Origin: Bombilactobacillus bombi
GTDB taxonomy: Bacteria > Bacillota > Bacilli > Lactobacillales > Lactobacillaceae
DNA length: 64,000 bases
Assembly: GCF_964340835.1 (NCBI RefSeq)
Contig: NZ_OZ204251.1
Reading direction: 5' to 3' (one strand)
The first letter of the stretch is position 1. Each line of letters opens with the position of its first letter. The position numbers and the translations under genes are program-made. Of this stretch, positions 1 through 9,095 are shown piece by piece. The notes under the pieces are model-generated. The model was given only the letters and a program-made list of their open reading frames with translations. It ran no database searches and was not told where the DNA came from.

Positions 1-601
1 ATTGATTTAAACCATCACTTAAAGTAGCAGTTCCATTATTCAACTGCGATGCACCACTGGCAGCTTGTTTCATACCAGAGCCTAAGACGTGCAATTGTTC
101 AAACATCGCACTAGCATAGGCATTGGTGACTGCCGTACGAATTTCTTTTTCTAGGCTACTAGCTCCCACTTGACTAATAACTTCACCAATATAATTCAAT
201 GAATCATTGGTTTCATACTTTAATTGCATTTTTTTCGGTTTTGCAGATAAGACTGTTGCTGCATTCTTGGAAAAATTACTTGGGATTGTAATCACAGTAT
301 AATATTTTCTGTCTTTTAATCCTTGGGCAGCCTGCTTTTTACTTACAATATGCCAATCTAATTGCTTATTTTTTTTCAACTTTTTAATTGTTTGCTGTCC
401 GACATTCATTTTTTTACCATTATAATGTACAGGACGGTCTTCATTAACTACAGCCACTGGCAAATCTTGCGTACTGCCATAAGGATCCCAAACTGACTTT
501 AAGAAGAAAATTGAATATAAAAAAGGAATTATGGTCATGACAATTACCGAAATCAAGATTAACCGATTGCGGCCAATGAATTTCCATTCTTTTTTAATCA
601 T
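1..601 (-). CDS. YhgE/Pip-family membrane protein, N-terminal part (cut by window edge)
   Basis: About 200 residues can be read from an ATG at 601 back to base 1, where the frame is still open. The N-terminus is short and basic (MIKKEWKFIGRNR), followed by a single membrane segment (about residues 14-34) and then a soluble stretch with VVNEDRPVHYNGKKM and a region ending in GASQLNNGTATLSDGLN. This is the usual start of YhgE/Pip proteins, large membrane proteins with one N-terminal helix, a long external heptad-rich region and a C-terminal multi-helix domain, related to phage-infection protein and to type VII secretion accessory proteins. The start lies 17 bases after the TetR stop, so the two are probably co-transcribed and the repressor likely controls it. 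Function of the family is poorly defined. Confidence 0.8.
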   Translation of the reverse strand, partial: MIKKEWKFIGRNRLILISVIVMTIIPFLYSIFFLKSVWDPYGSTQDLPVAVVNEDRPVHYNGKKMNVGQQTIKKLKKNKQLDWHIVSKKQAAQGLKDRKYYTVITIPSNFSKNAATVLSAKPKKMQLKYETNDSLNYIGEVISQVGASSLEKEIRTAVTNAYASAMFEQLHVLGSGMKQAASGASQLNNGTATLSDGLNQ

Positions 602-618
602 TATGATGCTCGCTTTCT

Positions 619-1197
619 TTACAATGTATTTGGTGTTTCACTAATCTCACTCAGTTGTAAGTCTAACAGCTCTTCAAATTGTCGTTGTCGCTCCGACCGT
701 TCCACTGGCAAAAATCCCATAATCTCAATGACAGTAAAACCTAGCACTGAACTTATCAGGGTTTGAACATATGAGTCTGCTTGCATATGCCGCAAATGAA
801 CACTTGCAACTAACTTATTTAATAAGTCTAACACTTTAGCTGTCGCCTGATAAAAACTGCTGTCATGTTCAAAATTATGCACATCGTAAATTAATTCTAC
901 CATTTTGCCCTGGCTTTCAAAATAGTTATGTGCAATTTCAGCATAACGACGAAAAGCAGCCTGTCCTGACATTCCTACTAGTCCATCAGTCACGCGCCGA
1001 TAAAGGTTATCCATAAAAATTGTGCCAATTTGATCAATAAGATCACTAATATTACGGAAATAATTATATAACGACTGAGAACGAATATTTAATGCTTTAG
1101 ATAAACTTTGAAATGTAAGAGCCTTAACTCCTTGCTCAAAAATAATAGTTTGTGCTGTCTGAATAATCTGTTCGCGGTTAATTCTGCGGTTGCTCAT
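619..1197 (-). CDS. TetR-family transcriptional repressor
   Basis: A 192-residue protein with the TetR DNA-binding domain at residues 1-60: INREQIIQTAQTIIFEQG is the first helix pair and RSQSLYNYFRN the recognition-helix region. The remaining 130 residues are helical and variable, as expected of a ligand-binding domain; a tail near residues 150-165 (VLGFTVIEIMGFL) resembles TetR_C domains. A strong purine-rich site (GGGGGGAG) precedes the ATG. It sits immediately upstream of the YhgE/Pip gene on the same strand, a pairing often seen in lactobacilli where the regulator represses the membrane protein and itself. The inducer cannot be inferred. Confidence 0.85.
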   Translation of the reverse strand: MSNRRINREQIIQTAQTIIFEQGVKALTFQSLSKALNIRSQSLYNYFRNISDLIDQIGTIFMDNLYRRVTDGLVGMSGQAAFRRYAEIAHNYFESQGKMVELIYDVHNFEHDSSFYQATAKVLDLLNKLVASVHLRHMQADSYVQTLISSVLGFTVIEIMGFLPVERSERQRQFEELLDLQLSEISETPNTL

Positions 1198-1470
1198 ATT
1201 TTTCTCCCCCCTTTATCTCTTATCATAAATCTACAAGTTGTAATTTTAGTACGATTAATTAAAGTTTGCAAGAGTAAAGAGTCATTAAATTGAATTTTTT
1301 TTAAATTTTATTAAACATACTTAATTGTATAGTATCATAAATAGCACTCGCAATAAGAAACTTCATAATCTCTTTGAGAACTAGTATTAAAAGTTAACTA
1401 GAGTTAAAAGTTGATGGATAGTGAAAATTATATATTGTAAAAATAGAACTAATCACAAAATCTGCATAAT
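1198..1470. other. Intergenic region, promoter side of the TetR operon
   Basis: AT-rich sequence between the TetR start and the terminator of the alpha-galactosidase gene. It must hold the promoter of the leftward TetR-YhgE operon. I see no convincing operator palindrome and no coding sequence; the short rightward frame at the TetR start is antisense. Confidence 0.5.
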
Positions 1471-1504
1471 AAAAAAGAACTCAGACAATAGTTTGTCTCA
1501 GTTC
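1471..1504 (-). terminator. Rho-independent terminator after alpha-galactosidase
   Basis: A 12-bp stem with one mismatch (1477-1488 with 1493-1504), four-base loop, followed on the minus strand by six T residues (A run at 1471-1476). It lies just after the alpha-galactosidase stop. Confidence 0.8.
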
Positions 1505-1513
1505 ACTTAACTA

Positions 1514-3724
1514 CTAACCGGCTAAAGCTTTAAAATGATAAACTTGTGAGCTAAAATCGGCCTGAGTAATGGGTTCATAAAAACCAGTATTCATAAGTTC
1601 ATCTCCACCAATAACTGCACCAGTATCAAGATTTTTATAAGTCTTATCAGCATCAAGACCAGATAATTTTAAAATTTCAAACGCTGGCTGTGCTTCTGAC
1701 ATTATCTTAAAAGAAAACACAATAGCTTCATTTTTGTCATCAGATACAAACATCCATGCGCAGCGATTATTATCATAAGGACTAATTAATCGAATAAATT
1801 TACCATATTGGACTAGTGAACGAATTTTTTTATAAAAAGCGATTTGTGCTTGAACCTCTTTTTTATCAACAGAACTAAGTTTAGTTAAGTCTAATTCATA
1901 TCCTAAAACACCACTCATAGCAACTTCTCCACGCGTCTTCATAGACGTTAAGCGACCCGTTTGCTGATTTGGAGATGCTGAAACATGAGCTGTCATTGAT
2001 GATATTGGATAAGCTATTGAAGTTCCATACTGAATTTTAATACGAGCTACAGCATCAGTATTATCACTTGTCCAAGATTGTGGCATATAATATAAAAATC
2101 CAGCATCAAAACGGCCACCACCACCTGAACAGCCTTCCCATAAAATGTCTGGATATTCTGTGGTTATTTTTTCTAACATTTGGTATAAACCTAATACATA
2201 GCGATGTAAAACTTCTCCCTGACGATTAGCTGGTAGTACTGGTGAATAAATATCTGTTAAATGGCGATTCATATCCCATTTAACATAATCAATTTGACAA
2301 CTATCTAAAATTGCTGTCATCTGATTATAGATATTATCACGTACTTCTTGTCTTCCCATATCTAAAACATATTGATTTCGTGAAGGGCTTGGTTTACTTC
2401 CAGGAACTTTTAACATGTAATCTGGATGTTGTTGATATAATTCTGAATCAATTGAAATCATTTCTGGTTCAAACCATAATCCGAATTTTAATCCGTTAGC
2501 ATGGATGTAATCTACAAAACGTTTTAAACCCTGTGGGAACTTACGGGCAAACACTTTCCAATCACCCAGAGAAGTGTTGTCATCATCACGATGTCCAAAC
2601 CAACCATCATCTAAAACAAACATTTCAATTCCTAACTTTTTAGCCTCATCAACAATTGGTTTTAATTTGTTTTCATCAAAGTCCATAAAAGTAGCTTCCC
2701 AATTATTAACCAAGATTGGTCGTGGAGCAAATTTATATTTACCACGTGCAACTCGTTCCCTCATTAACCGATGCAGGTTATCACTCATTTTATTCATACC
2801 TTGTGCTGAGTATGTCATCAAGACTTCTGGAGTTTGAAATGTCTGCTGACTTTTAACTTCCCAATCAAACTGTTCATCATTGATACCAACAAGAATTCGT
2901 GTTGCACCATATTGGTCTTTTTCAATTTCCTCTTTATGGTTACCTGAATAAACAAAACTCAAGCCGATAATATTTCCTTGAAATTCATCAGTTTGAGAAT
3001 CACAAATGGCAATAAAATTATTCATTTGATGACTTGTAGTGCCACGTCTACTCTCAAATATTTTAGTCCCAGCGTTAATATCTTCTCTTTGCAATTGACG
3101 CTCATTAGCATGTGCTCCTGGTAAAGAAATAACTTGCTGTTTCTTACCAGCAGGTAGATCAAGTTGCATAGAAGCCAGCTTTTCAATGTGAACAGACTTA
3201 TCACTTTTATTAATCAATTCTACTGAACGCGCAATAACGTCATAATCTTGATAAATCGTATATATCAAAATTAATTCCAATTGATTAACTTGATCTTCTA
3301 AAATAATCTTTAAAGTTTGAGCTTCATTTTTCTTAATAACATAAGCTGCTGGAAGTCCATCTAATTGGGGTTTCCCAAAGCTTATCTTATAATCTTTGTA
3401 AACAAAACGCGCTGAATAGGAGCCATTGGCTTGTCTAATTATTGCAGCTGGATTTCTAAAATCGCCATCACCCTGGCTACTGTACTCCTGCAACACAAAA
3501 TCTAAGGAAAAAGTACGTTCTTGAGCCTCTGGCAAGTTATCAGAAAAGCCACGGTCTTTACGGGGATTTTTTAATTGCCCATGATAATTTTTAATTCGTG
3601 GACCAAAATATAAATGAGAAAGTACCCCGCCCTCATCAATTCCTAAAATATAAGAAATATTTCCATTATGAAGATGAAATACTTGCTGCTGTTCATCAAA
3701 ATTAATCAAATTTTTCAATTTCAT
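1514..3724 (-). CDS. aga: Alpha-galactosidase, GH36
   Basis: Cytoplasmic retaining alpha-galactosidase that releases galactose from melibiose, raffinose-family sugars and similar alpha-galactosides. The family's signatures are all present: VLDDGWFG, LWFEPEM, the nucleophile motif YVKWDMNRH (Asp at codon 2275-2273, residue 484), the CSGGGGRFDAG substrate loop, and the acid/base motif WTSDNTDA (Asp at codon 2065-2063, residue 554). An N-terminal beta-sandwich of about 330 residues and a C-terminal beta domain flank the barrel. The frame opens at a TTG (3742), but AAGGAAG lies between that codon and the ATG at 3724, so I start at the ATG: 736 residues, normal for GH36 tetramers. It follows the permease by 23 bases, forming an uptake-plus-hydrolysis operon. 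Confidence 0.95.
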   Translation of the reverse strand: MKLKNLINFDEQQQVFHLHNGNISYILGIDEGGVLSHLYFGPRIKNYHGQLKNPRKDRGFSDNLPEAQERTFSLDFVLQEYSSQGDGDFRNPAAIIRQANGSYSARFVYKDYKISFGKPQLDGLPAAYVIKKNEAQTLKIILEDQVNQLELILIYTIYQDYDVIARSVELINKSDKSVHIEKLASMQLDLPAGKKQQVISLPGAHANERQLQREDINAGTKIFESRRGTTSHQMNNFIAICDSQTDEFQGNIIGLSFVYSGNHKEEIEKDQYGATRILVGINDEQFDWEVKSQQTFQTPEVLMTYSAQGMNKMSDNLHRLMRERVARGKYKFAPRPILVNNWEATFMDFDENKLKPIVDEAKKLGIEMFVLDDGWFGHRDDDNTSLGDWKVFARKFPQGLKRFVDYIHANGLKFGLWFEPEMISIDSELYQQHPDYMLKVPGSKPSPSRNQYVLDMGRQEVRDNIYNQMTAILDSCQIDYVKWDMNRHLTDIYSPVLPANRQGEVLHRYVLGLYQMLEKITTEYPDILWEGCSGGGGRFDAGFLYYMPQSWTSDNTDAVARIKIQYGTSIAYPISSMTAHVSASPNQQTGRLTSMKTRGEVAMSGVLGYELDLTKLSSVDKKEVQAQIAFYKKIRSLVQYGKFIRLISPYDNNRCAWMFVSDDKNEAIVFSFKIMSEAQPAFEILKLSGLDADKTYKNLDTGAVIGGDELMNTGFYEPITQADFSSQVYHFKALAG

Positions 3725-3747
3725 ATCTTCCTTCGTTTTCAATTAAA

Positions 3748-5682
3748 TTATTGTAATTTCAATACTTCTTGTTTATTGGCGCTCACTAACTCACCCGGTC
3801 TTGCTAGGATTTGAGGAGTGCTGAATTTATCACTATTGGTTATAGTGACTGTGATGGTATCATCAAATCCAGCTTTTTTTATTGCCGGATCCCAAAATTC
3901 AATCAATTCTGTTCCTTTAGTGACATATTGTCCTTCTTGAACGTAACTGACAAAGCCTGTACCCTTCATTTTGACAGTATCAAATCCAATATGAATTAAT
4001 ACAGCTACGCCATGATCATCCACCAACCCAATAGCATGTCTAGTCTCAAAAATTCTTTCAACCGTGGCATTAAATGGTGCTAACACTCGTCCATCAGTTG
4101 GTTTAACTGCAAATCCTTGTCCTACCTGGCCAGAAGCAAATGTCACATCAGCCACTTTATCTAAGGCAATTATTTCTCCAGAAACGGGTGATGCTAAAGT
4201 CATTGTGAAATTGTGCTGCACTTCTTTTGCCTCTGGCTTTACTTCTTTGCCCCATGTTTTTTCTAACTGTGCCATAATTTCAGCATGTTTTTCTTCAGTT
4301 AAAGTAGATTTTTTCCAAAAAATTAGAAAAGCAATTATTAAGAAAACTGCTGGGACTGCAAACATCATAACTTTAAATTTAAACTGTCCATCGGATGTGA
4401 TAGATGCCGCGGTAGCACCAGTAGTCATACCAGCTATTACGGCTACTTGACCAACAACACCATTAGAAATAGCTCCCCCTAATTTATCTAATAAAGGACG
4501 AATGGAAAGAGTTAATGACTCATCACGATGTCCCAATTTTAATTGACCATATTCAACTGAATCAGTAATAATCATTAAAACTACTAAAAAGATTACTGCT
4601 TGCGGAACTTGAAACATTTCTGCAGCTACTAAAACTAAAAACAAAGATTTTCCCGCTACTGAAAATAATAATATTCCTGCCAACATGATACCAATACAAC
4701 TAGCAAATACTCTTCTTCTATTAAATTTATCCACTAATTTAGGAAATATAGACACAGACACCAAACTAATCACAATATTTATGGTTTGAAAAACTGAAAA
4801 TAACGTTGATTTACCCATAATAAATGTAAAGTAATAGAGAACTAAAGAATTTAAAATATTAATACCAACGGCGTAAATACCATAAGTCAATGCAATCCAC
4901 ATCAGTTGATCATTTTGAGTTAAAGTCCGAAAAATTTTTTTAAAACCAACTGTATTCTCTTTGTTTTTTCTTAAATCTGATTGAACTTCATGTGTTCCTA
5001 AACCAACAGCTATTGATGTAATGATACCTACAATAGCTATCATTAAGCCAAAGGCAAACCAGCCGTGTGCATCTCCTGTACCACCAGTTTTATTTAAAGA
5101 AAAAAATAGTACTAATGGCATTACTACTACTCCAACTAGTCCTCCACCAAGAGTAGATCCAATTCTTGCCGATGAAGCAGTTCGTTCACGCTCTTTCGAA
5201 CTAAATGAAAGCGCTGGCACCATTGACCAAAAAGCAACATCTTTAAAAGAATAAAAAATATCCATCGTTATATAAAGAACAGCAAAAACAATTAAATATA
5301 GTAAAGGATGCGTTTTATTAATGCCTCCTAAATCTGTAAATAAGAACATTAATATAACGGAGGTAATCGTTCCACCAACTACTACCCATGGTTTGAATTG
5401 TCCAAATCGTGTTTTAGTTCGATCAATCCAATTACCAATAAAAGGATCAATTAGTAATTCAACAATTCTTAAAACTGTAATAATTGTAGTAATATACACA
5501 ATCATTCTATTATTTTCTGTCTTATTACCACTGTTAAATAAATGAGTTGTCACAAACATAATAAAATATGTAGATAAAGCACCATAAAACATATCATTTC
5601 CAAAAGCCCCAAAAGCATAGGATACCCTAGATATAATATTCTTTAATTTACTAGATTTTGGATTACCAGTTGAATTTACCAT
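3748..5682 (-). CDS. lacS: Galactoside permease of the GPH family with C-terminal EIIA domain (LacS type)
   Basis: Sugar:cation symporter or sugar/sugar exchanger with about 12 membrane helices (residues 1-460), a linker, and an EIIA(Glc)-like domain (about 490-644). The EIIA domain keeps the phosphorylatable histidine in VLIHIGFDTVKM (codon 3993-3991, residue 564), so transport can be tuned by HPr-dependent phosphorylation. This architecture defines LacS/RafP-type permeases of lactic acid bacteria. Because the next gene is an alpha-galactosidase and no beta-galactosidase is near, the likely substrates are melibiose, raffinose or stachyose rather than lactose; lactose cannot be excluded. Start: ATG with AGGAGT 7 bases upstream. 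Promoter and operators lie in 5700-5821. Confidence 0.92.
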   Translation of the reverse strand: MVNSTGNPKSSKLKNIISRVSYAFGAFGNDMFYGALSTYFIMFVTTHLFNSGNKTENNRMIVYITTIITVLRIVELLIDPFIGNWIDRTKTRFGQFKPWVVVGGTITSVILMFLFTDLGGINKTHPLLYLIVFAVLYITMDIFYSFKDVAFWSMVPALSFSSKERERTASSARIGSTLGGGLVGVVVMPLVLFFSLNKTGGTGDAHGWFAFGLMIAIVGIITSIAVGLGTHEVQSDLRKNKENTVGFKKIFRTLTQNDQLMWIALTYGIYAVGINILNSLVLYYFTFIMGKSTLFSVFQTINIVISLVSVSIFPKLVDKFNRRRVFASCIGIMLAGILLFSVAGKSLFLVLVAAEMFQVPQAVIFLVVLMIITDSVEYGQLKLGHRDESLTLSIRPLLDKLGGAISNGVVGQVAVIAGMTTGATAASITSDGQFKFKVMMFAVPAVFLIIAFLIFWKKSTLTEEKHAEIMAQLEKTWGKEVKPEAKEVQHNFTMTLASPVSGEIIALDKVADVTFASGQVGQGFAVKPTDGRVLAPFNATVERIFETRHAIGLVDDHGVAVLIHIGFDTVKMKGTGFVSYVQEGQYVTKGTELIEFWDPAIKKAGFDDTITVTITNSDKFSTPQILARPGELVSANKQEVLKLQ

Positions 5683-5707
5683 TTTTTACTCCTAATCAAA
5701 ATTTTAG

Positions 5708-5748
5708 TTAGTAAACAATATCAAAGCTATCGTTTACTTGTTTACTAA
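5708..5748. promoter_or_regulatory. Inverted pair of TTAGTAAACAA half-sites (LacI-type operator)
   Basis: TTAGTAAACAA at 5708-5718 and its exact reverse complement at 5738-5748, separated by 19 bases, with a further AGTAAACG-like half at 5731-5738. The pair lies just downstream of the proposed -10 of the permease promoter, where a repressor would block transcription. A third copy is at 5811-5821. The adjacent LacI-family gene is the obvious candidate binder (inference). Confidence 0.7.
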
Positions 5749-5752
5749 AATT

Positions 5753-5781
5753 AGTGTAATCGCTTTTCACCTTTTTTGCAA
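5753..5781 (-). promoter_or_regulatory. Promoter of the lacS-aga operon with a weak cre-like element
   Basis: On the minus strand TTGCAA (5781-5776) and TACACT (5758-5753) are separated by 17 bases. The spacer and -10 contain GAAAAGCGATTACA, which matches the catabolite-response consensus except at its first two positions, so CcpA control is possible. Confidence 0.55.
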
Positions 5782-5810
5782 GTCTTTTATATAAAATGTA
5801 AATCCACAAT

Positions 5811-5821
5811 TTAGTAAACAA
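5811..5821. promoter_or_regulatory. Third TTAGTAAACAA half-site
   Basis: Exact direct copy of the 5708-5718 half-site, 93 bases upstream of the downstream pair's end with respect to transcription, on the edge of the lacI terminator. It could serve as an auxiliary operator. Confidence 0.5.
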
Positions 5822-5856
5822 ATAAAAAGCCAGAACTATTGTTCCAGCTTTTTATT
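5821..5856 (-). terminator. Terminator after the LacI regulator
   Basis: Stem formed by 5821-5836 and 5841-5856 with a four-base loop and two internal mismatches, A/T-rich at the base. It separates the regulator from the permease promoter. Confidence 0.6.
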
Positions 5857-5865
5857 TGCCATATC

Positions 5866-6876
5866 TTAGAGACTTTCTCTTATAATTAAATTTGAGTTAA
5901 CTGTAATTTCCAAAGACACTTTACGATTATCTACTAATCTTTCTCTTACTAAATTAATAGCTTCTTTACCCATAATTTTAGCTGCCGGCTTGACAGTAGT
6001 TAAAGATGGATAAAGATACTGAGCCATCTCAATATCATCAAAACTAACAACAGCAATATCTTTCGGAATAGACATACCAAATTCTTGAATGATACGATAA
6101 ACACCAATTGCCTGTGGGTCACTAGCAGTTAGTATTGCTGTAGGTCGATCTAGAGCTAAAATTTTTTTTGCGGCTTTCATTGCACCTTCAGTAGACCATT
6201 GTGTAACTTGAACATTAATATACTTTTCTAAATCATTTAATTTCATCCAGTTAAGATAACTTTGTTCGCGCACATCTAATAATTCATTATGTTTAATGCT
6301 TTTATTATCACTCAGATTTTTACGACCACCGATAAAAGCAATTTTTTGATGGCCTTTAGACTTCATTAAATCTAATACATTTTGAGTTTGCTGATCAAAA
6401 TCATTATGAATTACATCGTAATTTAAGAAATGCCGTGAATCATCAATAATAATAATATTATGATTATAATGATAAATATTTGCTAAAAAAGCCTCTGTTA
6501 ATGTTCCAATGACAATAACAGCTCCACATAGCGAAAGATCTTTTAAATCATAATCATAACTGGGTAAATGAATTTCTTTAAATAACATCATTCCCCATAA
6601 TTCAGCTTGTTCTTCAATACCAATTTTTATTTCCCTAAAGTAGGGGTCTTTTAATTCATCTTCTGCACTGACACAATTAACAATTCCAAGGTGTAATCTT
6701 TCTACACTATCTTTACTAGCATTACTAGCTGGAATGTAATTTAAGCGACGAGCTGTTTCTAATACCCTTTTTCTTGTAGTATCTGAAACTGAAAAAGACT
6801 CATCTTGATTAAGAATCCTAGATACTGTTGCTTTAGATACACCGGAAAGTTTTGCAATGTTTCTAATATTTGCCAT
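5866..6876 (-). CDS. LacI/GalR-family regulator of the alpha-galactoside operon
   Basis: A 336-residue repressor. The N-terminal helix-turn-helix and hinge (IRNIAKLSGVSKATVSRILN, residues 4-23) are followed by a periplasmic-binding-protein-like sensor domain (about 60-336) with the usual TAILTASDPQAIGVYR and AVVSFDDIEMAQYLYP segments. It sits directly upstream of the permease and alpha-galactosidase on the same strand but behind its own terminator, so it is a separate transcript. The three TTAGTAAACAA half-sites between it and the permease make it the probable local repressor, with an alpha-galactoside or galactose as inducer (inference). ATG start preceded by GAGGATG. Confidence 0.88.
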   Translation of the reverse strand: MANIRNIAKLSGVSKATVSRILNQDESFSVSDTTRKRVLETARRLNYIPASNASKDSVERLHLGIVNCVSAEDELKDPYFREIKIGIEEQAELWGMMLFKEIHLPSYDYDLKDLSLCGAVIVIGTLTEAFLANIYHYNHNIIIIDDSRHFLNYDVIHNDFDQQTQNVLDLMKSKGHQKIAFIGGRKNLSDNKSIKHNELLDVREQSYLNWMKLNDLEKYINVQVTQWSTEGAMKAAKKILALDRPTAILTASDPQAIGVYRIIQEFGMSIPKDIAVVSFDDIEMAQYLYPSLTTVKPAAKIMGKEAINLVRERLVDNRKVSLEITVNSNLIIRESL

Positions 6877-6918
6877 TACTCATCCTCATTTTTGTATCAA
6901 ATTATTTTAAAATTTAGC

Positions 6919-6945
6919 AAAAAAGCGCTGATAAACTCAACGCTT
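6919..6945 (-). terminator. Terminator of the rsmG-to-DUF1129 operon
   Basis: Nine-base stem (6923-6931 with 6937-6945, one G-U pair) followed by T residues on the minus strand, placed right after the DUF1129 stop. Confidence 0.7.
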
Positions 6946-6957
6946 AAAATTACCTAT

Positions 6958-7707
6958 TTATCTACCCGAAAAAGTATTGATGGTGATGTGATAATAATGC
7001 CGGAAAAGCCAACGAATACCATAGACTAATGCCGCCAATATAACATTGACAATCGGTGGCAAAATCGGATTAATTGCAGCTGGTAATAATTGAACGAGCA
7101 TTGAACCAACATACATAACTATTAAGCCGACTATTAGAATAACAACGCTTTGCCACATTGGTTTCCGTTTCTTTTTATCAAGCATCATTTGTTGGTTAAA
7201 CCAGGAAAGTAAAATCCCCCAGAAGATACAAATTAAAATGGTAGTCACAATTCCCATTTGATTTTCACGGCTAGGATGCTTCACAAAAAAGCCCATGATT
7301 CCAAACATTACCAAAAACAGGGCTGCAATAAATAACGAACTATCGACACTTAATTTCCAAAATTCAACATGGTTTTTAGCTTCAATTTTTTTATGAAAAA
7401 TTGCATCAACCTTGGTGGCAACAGTTCCATAAAGTTGACGTGCCGGAATACCTTTAATTTGATTATCAATTACTTCTTGCAGTAAATTATCAACTTGTTT
7501 TTGAGCTTCCTGGTCAGTTTGTCCATTTTCAACGAGTGCTTTATGCAGCTTAAATAAATAATCTTCATTGCGCTTGCTTAATTTAGCCTGTAATTGTTCT
7601 GGTGTAGCTTGGGCAACTTCTTGCGCTATTTTGGCTTGTTCATGCTTTTTCGCAACTTTAGCTTGCTGTTTACTTTGCGCTTGCTTATTTTTTTCGCGTG
7701 GATCCAT
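6958..7707 (-). CDS. DUF1129-family membrane protein
   Basis: A 249-residue protein with a highly charged, Lys/Gln/Ala-rich coiled-coil-like N-terminus (residues 1-60), a conserved helical region around residues 45-95 (RNEDYLFKLHKAL, then IKGIPARQLYGT), and four hydrophobic segments (about 120-140, 155-172, 183-205, 210-235). This is the DUF1129 family of lactobacilli, normally found downstream of ychF as here. Function unknown; location in the membrane is clear from the hydrophobic segments. Last gene of the segregation operon, 11 bases after ychF; AAGGGAGG precedes the ATG. Confidence 0.82.
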   Translation of the reverse strand: MDPREKNKQAQSKQQAKVAKKHEQAKIAQEVAQATPEQLQAKLSKRNEDYLFKLHKALVENGQTDQEAQKQVDNLLQEVIDNQIKGIPARQLYGTVATKVDAIFHKKIEAKNHVEFWKLSVDSSLFIAALFLVMFGIMGFFVKHPSRENQMGIVTTILICIFWGILLSWFNQQMMLDKKKRKPMWQSVVILIVGLIVMYVGSMLVQLLPAAINPILPPIVNVILAALVYGIRWLFRHYYHITINTFSGR

Positions 7708-7718
7708 CTTGTCCTCCC

Positions 7719-8819
7719 TTAAACATTGAATCTAAATTCGATAATATCGCCGTCTTGCACTTCATATTCTTTGCCTTCTAAGCGTAATTTGCCAGCTTCA
7801 CGAACAGCTTGCACGCTCCCATATTGGTCAAGATCAGCAAATGAGATAGTTTCCGCACGAATAAAACCCCGTTCAAAATCTGAATGAATAACCCCTGCGA
7901 CTTGTGGAGCCTTCATTCCTTGATGGAAAGTCCAAGCTCGGGTTTCTGGACCACCAGCTGTGAAAAATGTTGCCAAGCCTAAAAGATGATAACTAGCTCT
8001 AATTAACCGATCTAAGCCTGATTCTTCAACACCTTCAGCTTCTAAGAAATCTTGACGATCTTGGTCATCTAGTTCAGCAATTTCCTCTTCAGTCCTAGCA
8101 GAGATGCCAATCACTTCAGCGCCAGCTTGTTCAGCATATGCCTTCACCTGCTGGTAATACTCTGACTGTTCTGGATGCGCCATGTCATCTTCTGCAATGT
8201 TAGCTACATACAAAACCGGTTTAGAGGTCAACAAAAAGAGATTATGAACAATTTTTTGTTCTTCTTCATTAAAGTCAATTTCTCGCACTGCACCTCCTGC
8301 TTCTAATACAGGCTTAATCTTTTGTAAGACCGCTAGTTCTGCTTGTGCTTCTTTGTCTTTAGTCCGTGCTACTTTTTCCACGCGCGCATAACGTTTGTTG
8401 ATGCTGTCTAAATCGGCAATGCTTAATTCCAAATTAATCGTTTCAATATCATCAACTGGATCAATTTTGCCGTTGACATGAGTAATATTATCATCCGCAA
8501 AAGCACGAACAACATGGACAATAGCGTCAACTTGACGGATATTTTCTAAAAATTTATTTCCTAAACCTTCGCCTTTGCTAGCACCCTTAACAATGCCGGC
8601 AATATCAGTAAATTCAAAAGTGGTATGCACAATCTTTTTGGCGGGGATCAACTCATCAATACGTTTCAGTCGAGGATCAGGAACCTCAACCATCCCAACA
8701 TTAGGGTCAATAGTTGCAAATGGATAGTTTGCCATTTCGGCGCCAGCCTTGGTAATGGCGTTAAATAAGGTTGATTTACCAACATTAGGTAAACCAACAA
8801 TTCCTGCTGTTAATGACAT
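7719..8819 (-). CDS. ychF: Redox-regulated ATPase YchF (Obg-related)
   Basis: YchF/OLA1 P-loop protein that binds ribosomes and prefers ATP to GTP. Walker A is GLPNVGKSTLF (residues 7-17), switch II is FTDIAGIVKGAS (about 68-79), and the C-terminal TGS domain carries GFIRAETISF. The family's hallmark is the altered G4 motif; the NKxD of ordinary GTPases is not evident here (YVANIAEDD instead), as expected for an ATPase. The frame opens with a TTG at 8825, but AAGGAG with a seven-base spacer points to the ATG at 8819, giving 366 residues. It follows DUF951 by 11 bases in the same operon. Confidence 0.95.
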   Translation of the reverse strand: MSLTAGIVGLPNVGKSTLFNAITKAGAEMANYPFATIDPNVGMVEVPDPRLKRIDELIPAKKIVHTTFEFTDIAGIVKGASKGEGLGNKFLENIRQVDAIVHVVRAFADDNITHVNGKIDPVDDIETINLELSIADLDSINKRYARVEKVARTKDKEAQAELAVLQKIKPVLEAGGAVREIDFNEEEQKIVHNLFLLTSKPVLYVANIAEDDMAHPEQSEYYQQVKAYAEQAGAEVIGISARTEEEIAELDDQDRQDFLEAEGVEESGLDRLIRASYHLLGLATFFTAGGPETRAWTFHQGMKAPQVAGVIHSDFERGFIRAETISFADLDQYGSVQAVREAGKLRLEGKEYEVQDGDIIEFRFNV

Positions 8820-8830
8820 AATCAAACTCC

Positions 8831-9082
8831 TTAATTTAATAGATTGGGTAACTGTAGTTTTTGCGGATCAAGATAGAATTCCTCTTGATCTTGTTTTACT
8901 TCATGAGCTTGGGTAATAATTTTTTTGAAACGCTTATTAAAATAGGCCCGTTTCAACATTACTGCATGACCACAGCCTAAACAGCGCAACTTAATATCCG
9001 CACCGAGGCGCGTAATTTCCCAGCGATTTTGACCGCAAGCATGCGGTTTTTTCATCATGACAATATCTCCAAGATTATACAT
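8831..9082 (-). CDS. DUF951 small protein
   Basis: An 83-residue protein. MYNLGDIVMMKKPHACG at the start and LRCLGCGHAVMLKRAYFNKRFKKI in the middle are the DUF951 signature; the cysteines (HACG, CLGC) could form a small zinc-ribbon-like fold, but that is an inference. It lies between parB and ychF, the standard position in Firmicutes, and is often annotated as a putative RNA- or DNA-binding protein. TGGAGGG precedes the ATG. Function not established. Confidence 0.9.
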   Translation of the reverse strand: MYNLGDIVMMKKPHACGQNRWEITRLGADIKLRCLGCGHAVMLKRAYFNKRFKKIITQAHEVKQDQEEFYLDPQKLQLPNLLN

Positions 9083-9095
9083 CCGCAGCCCTCCA

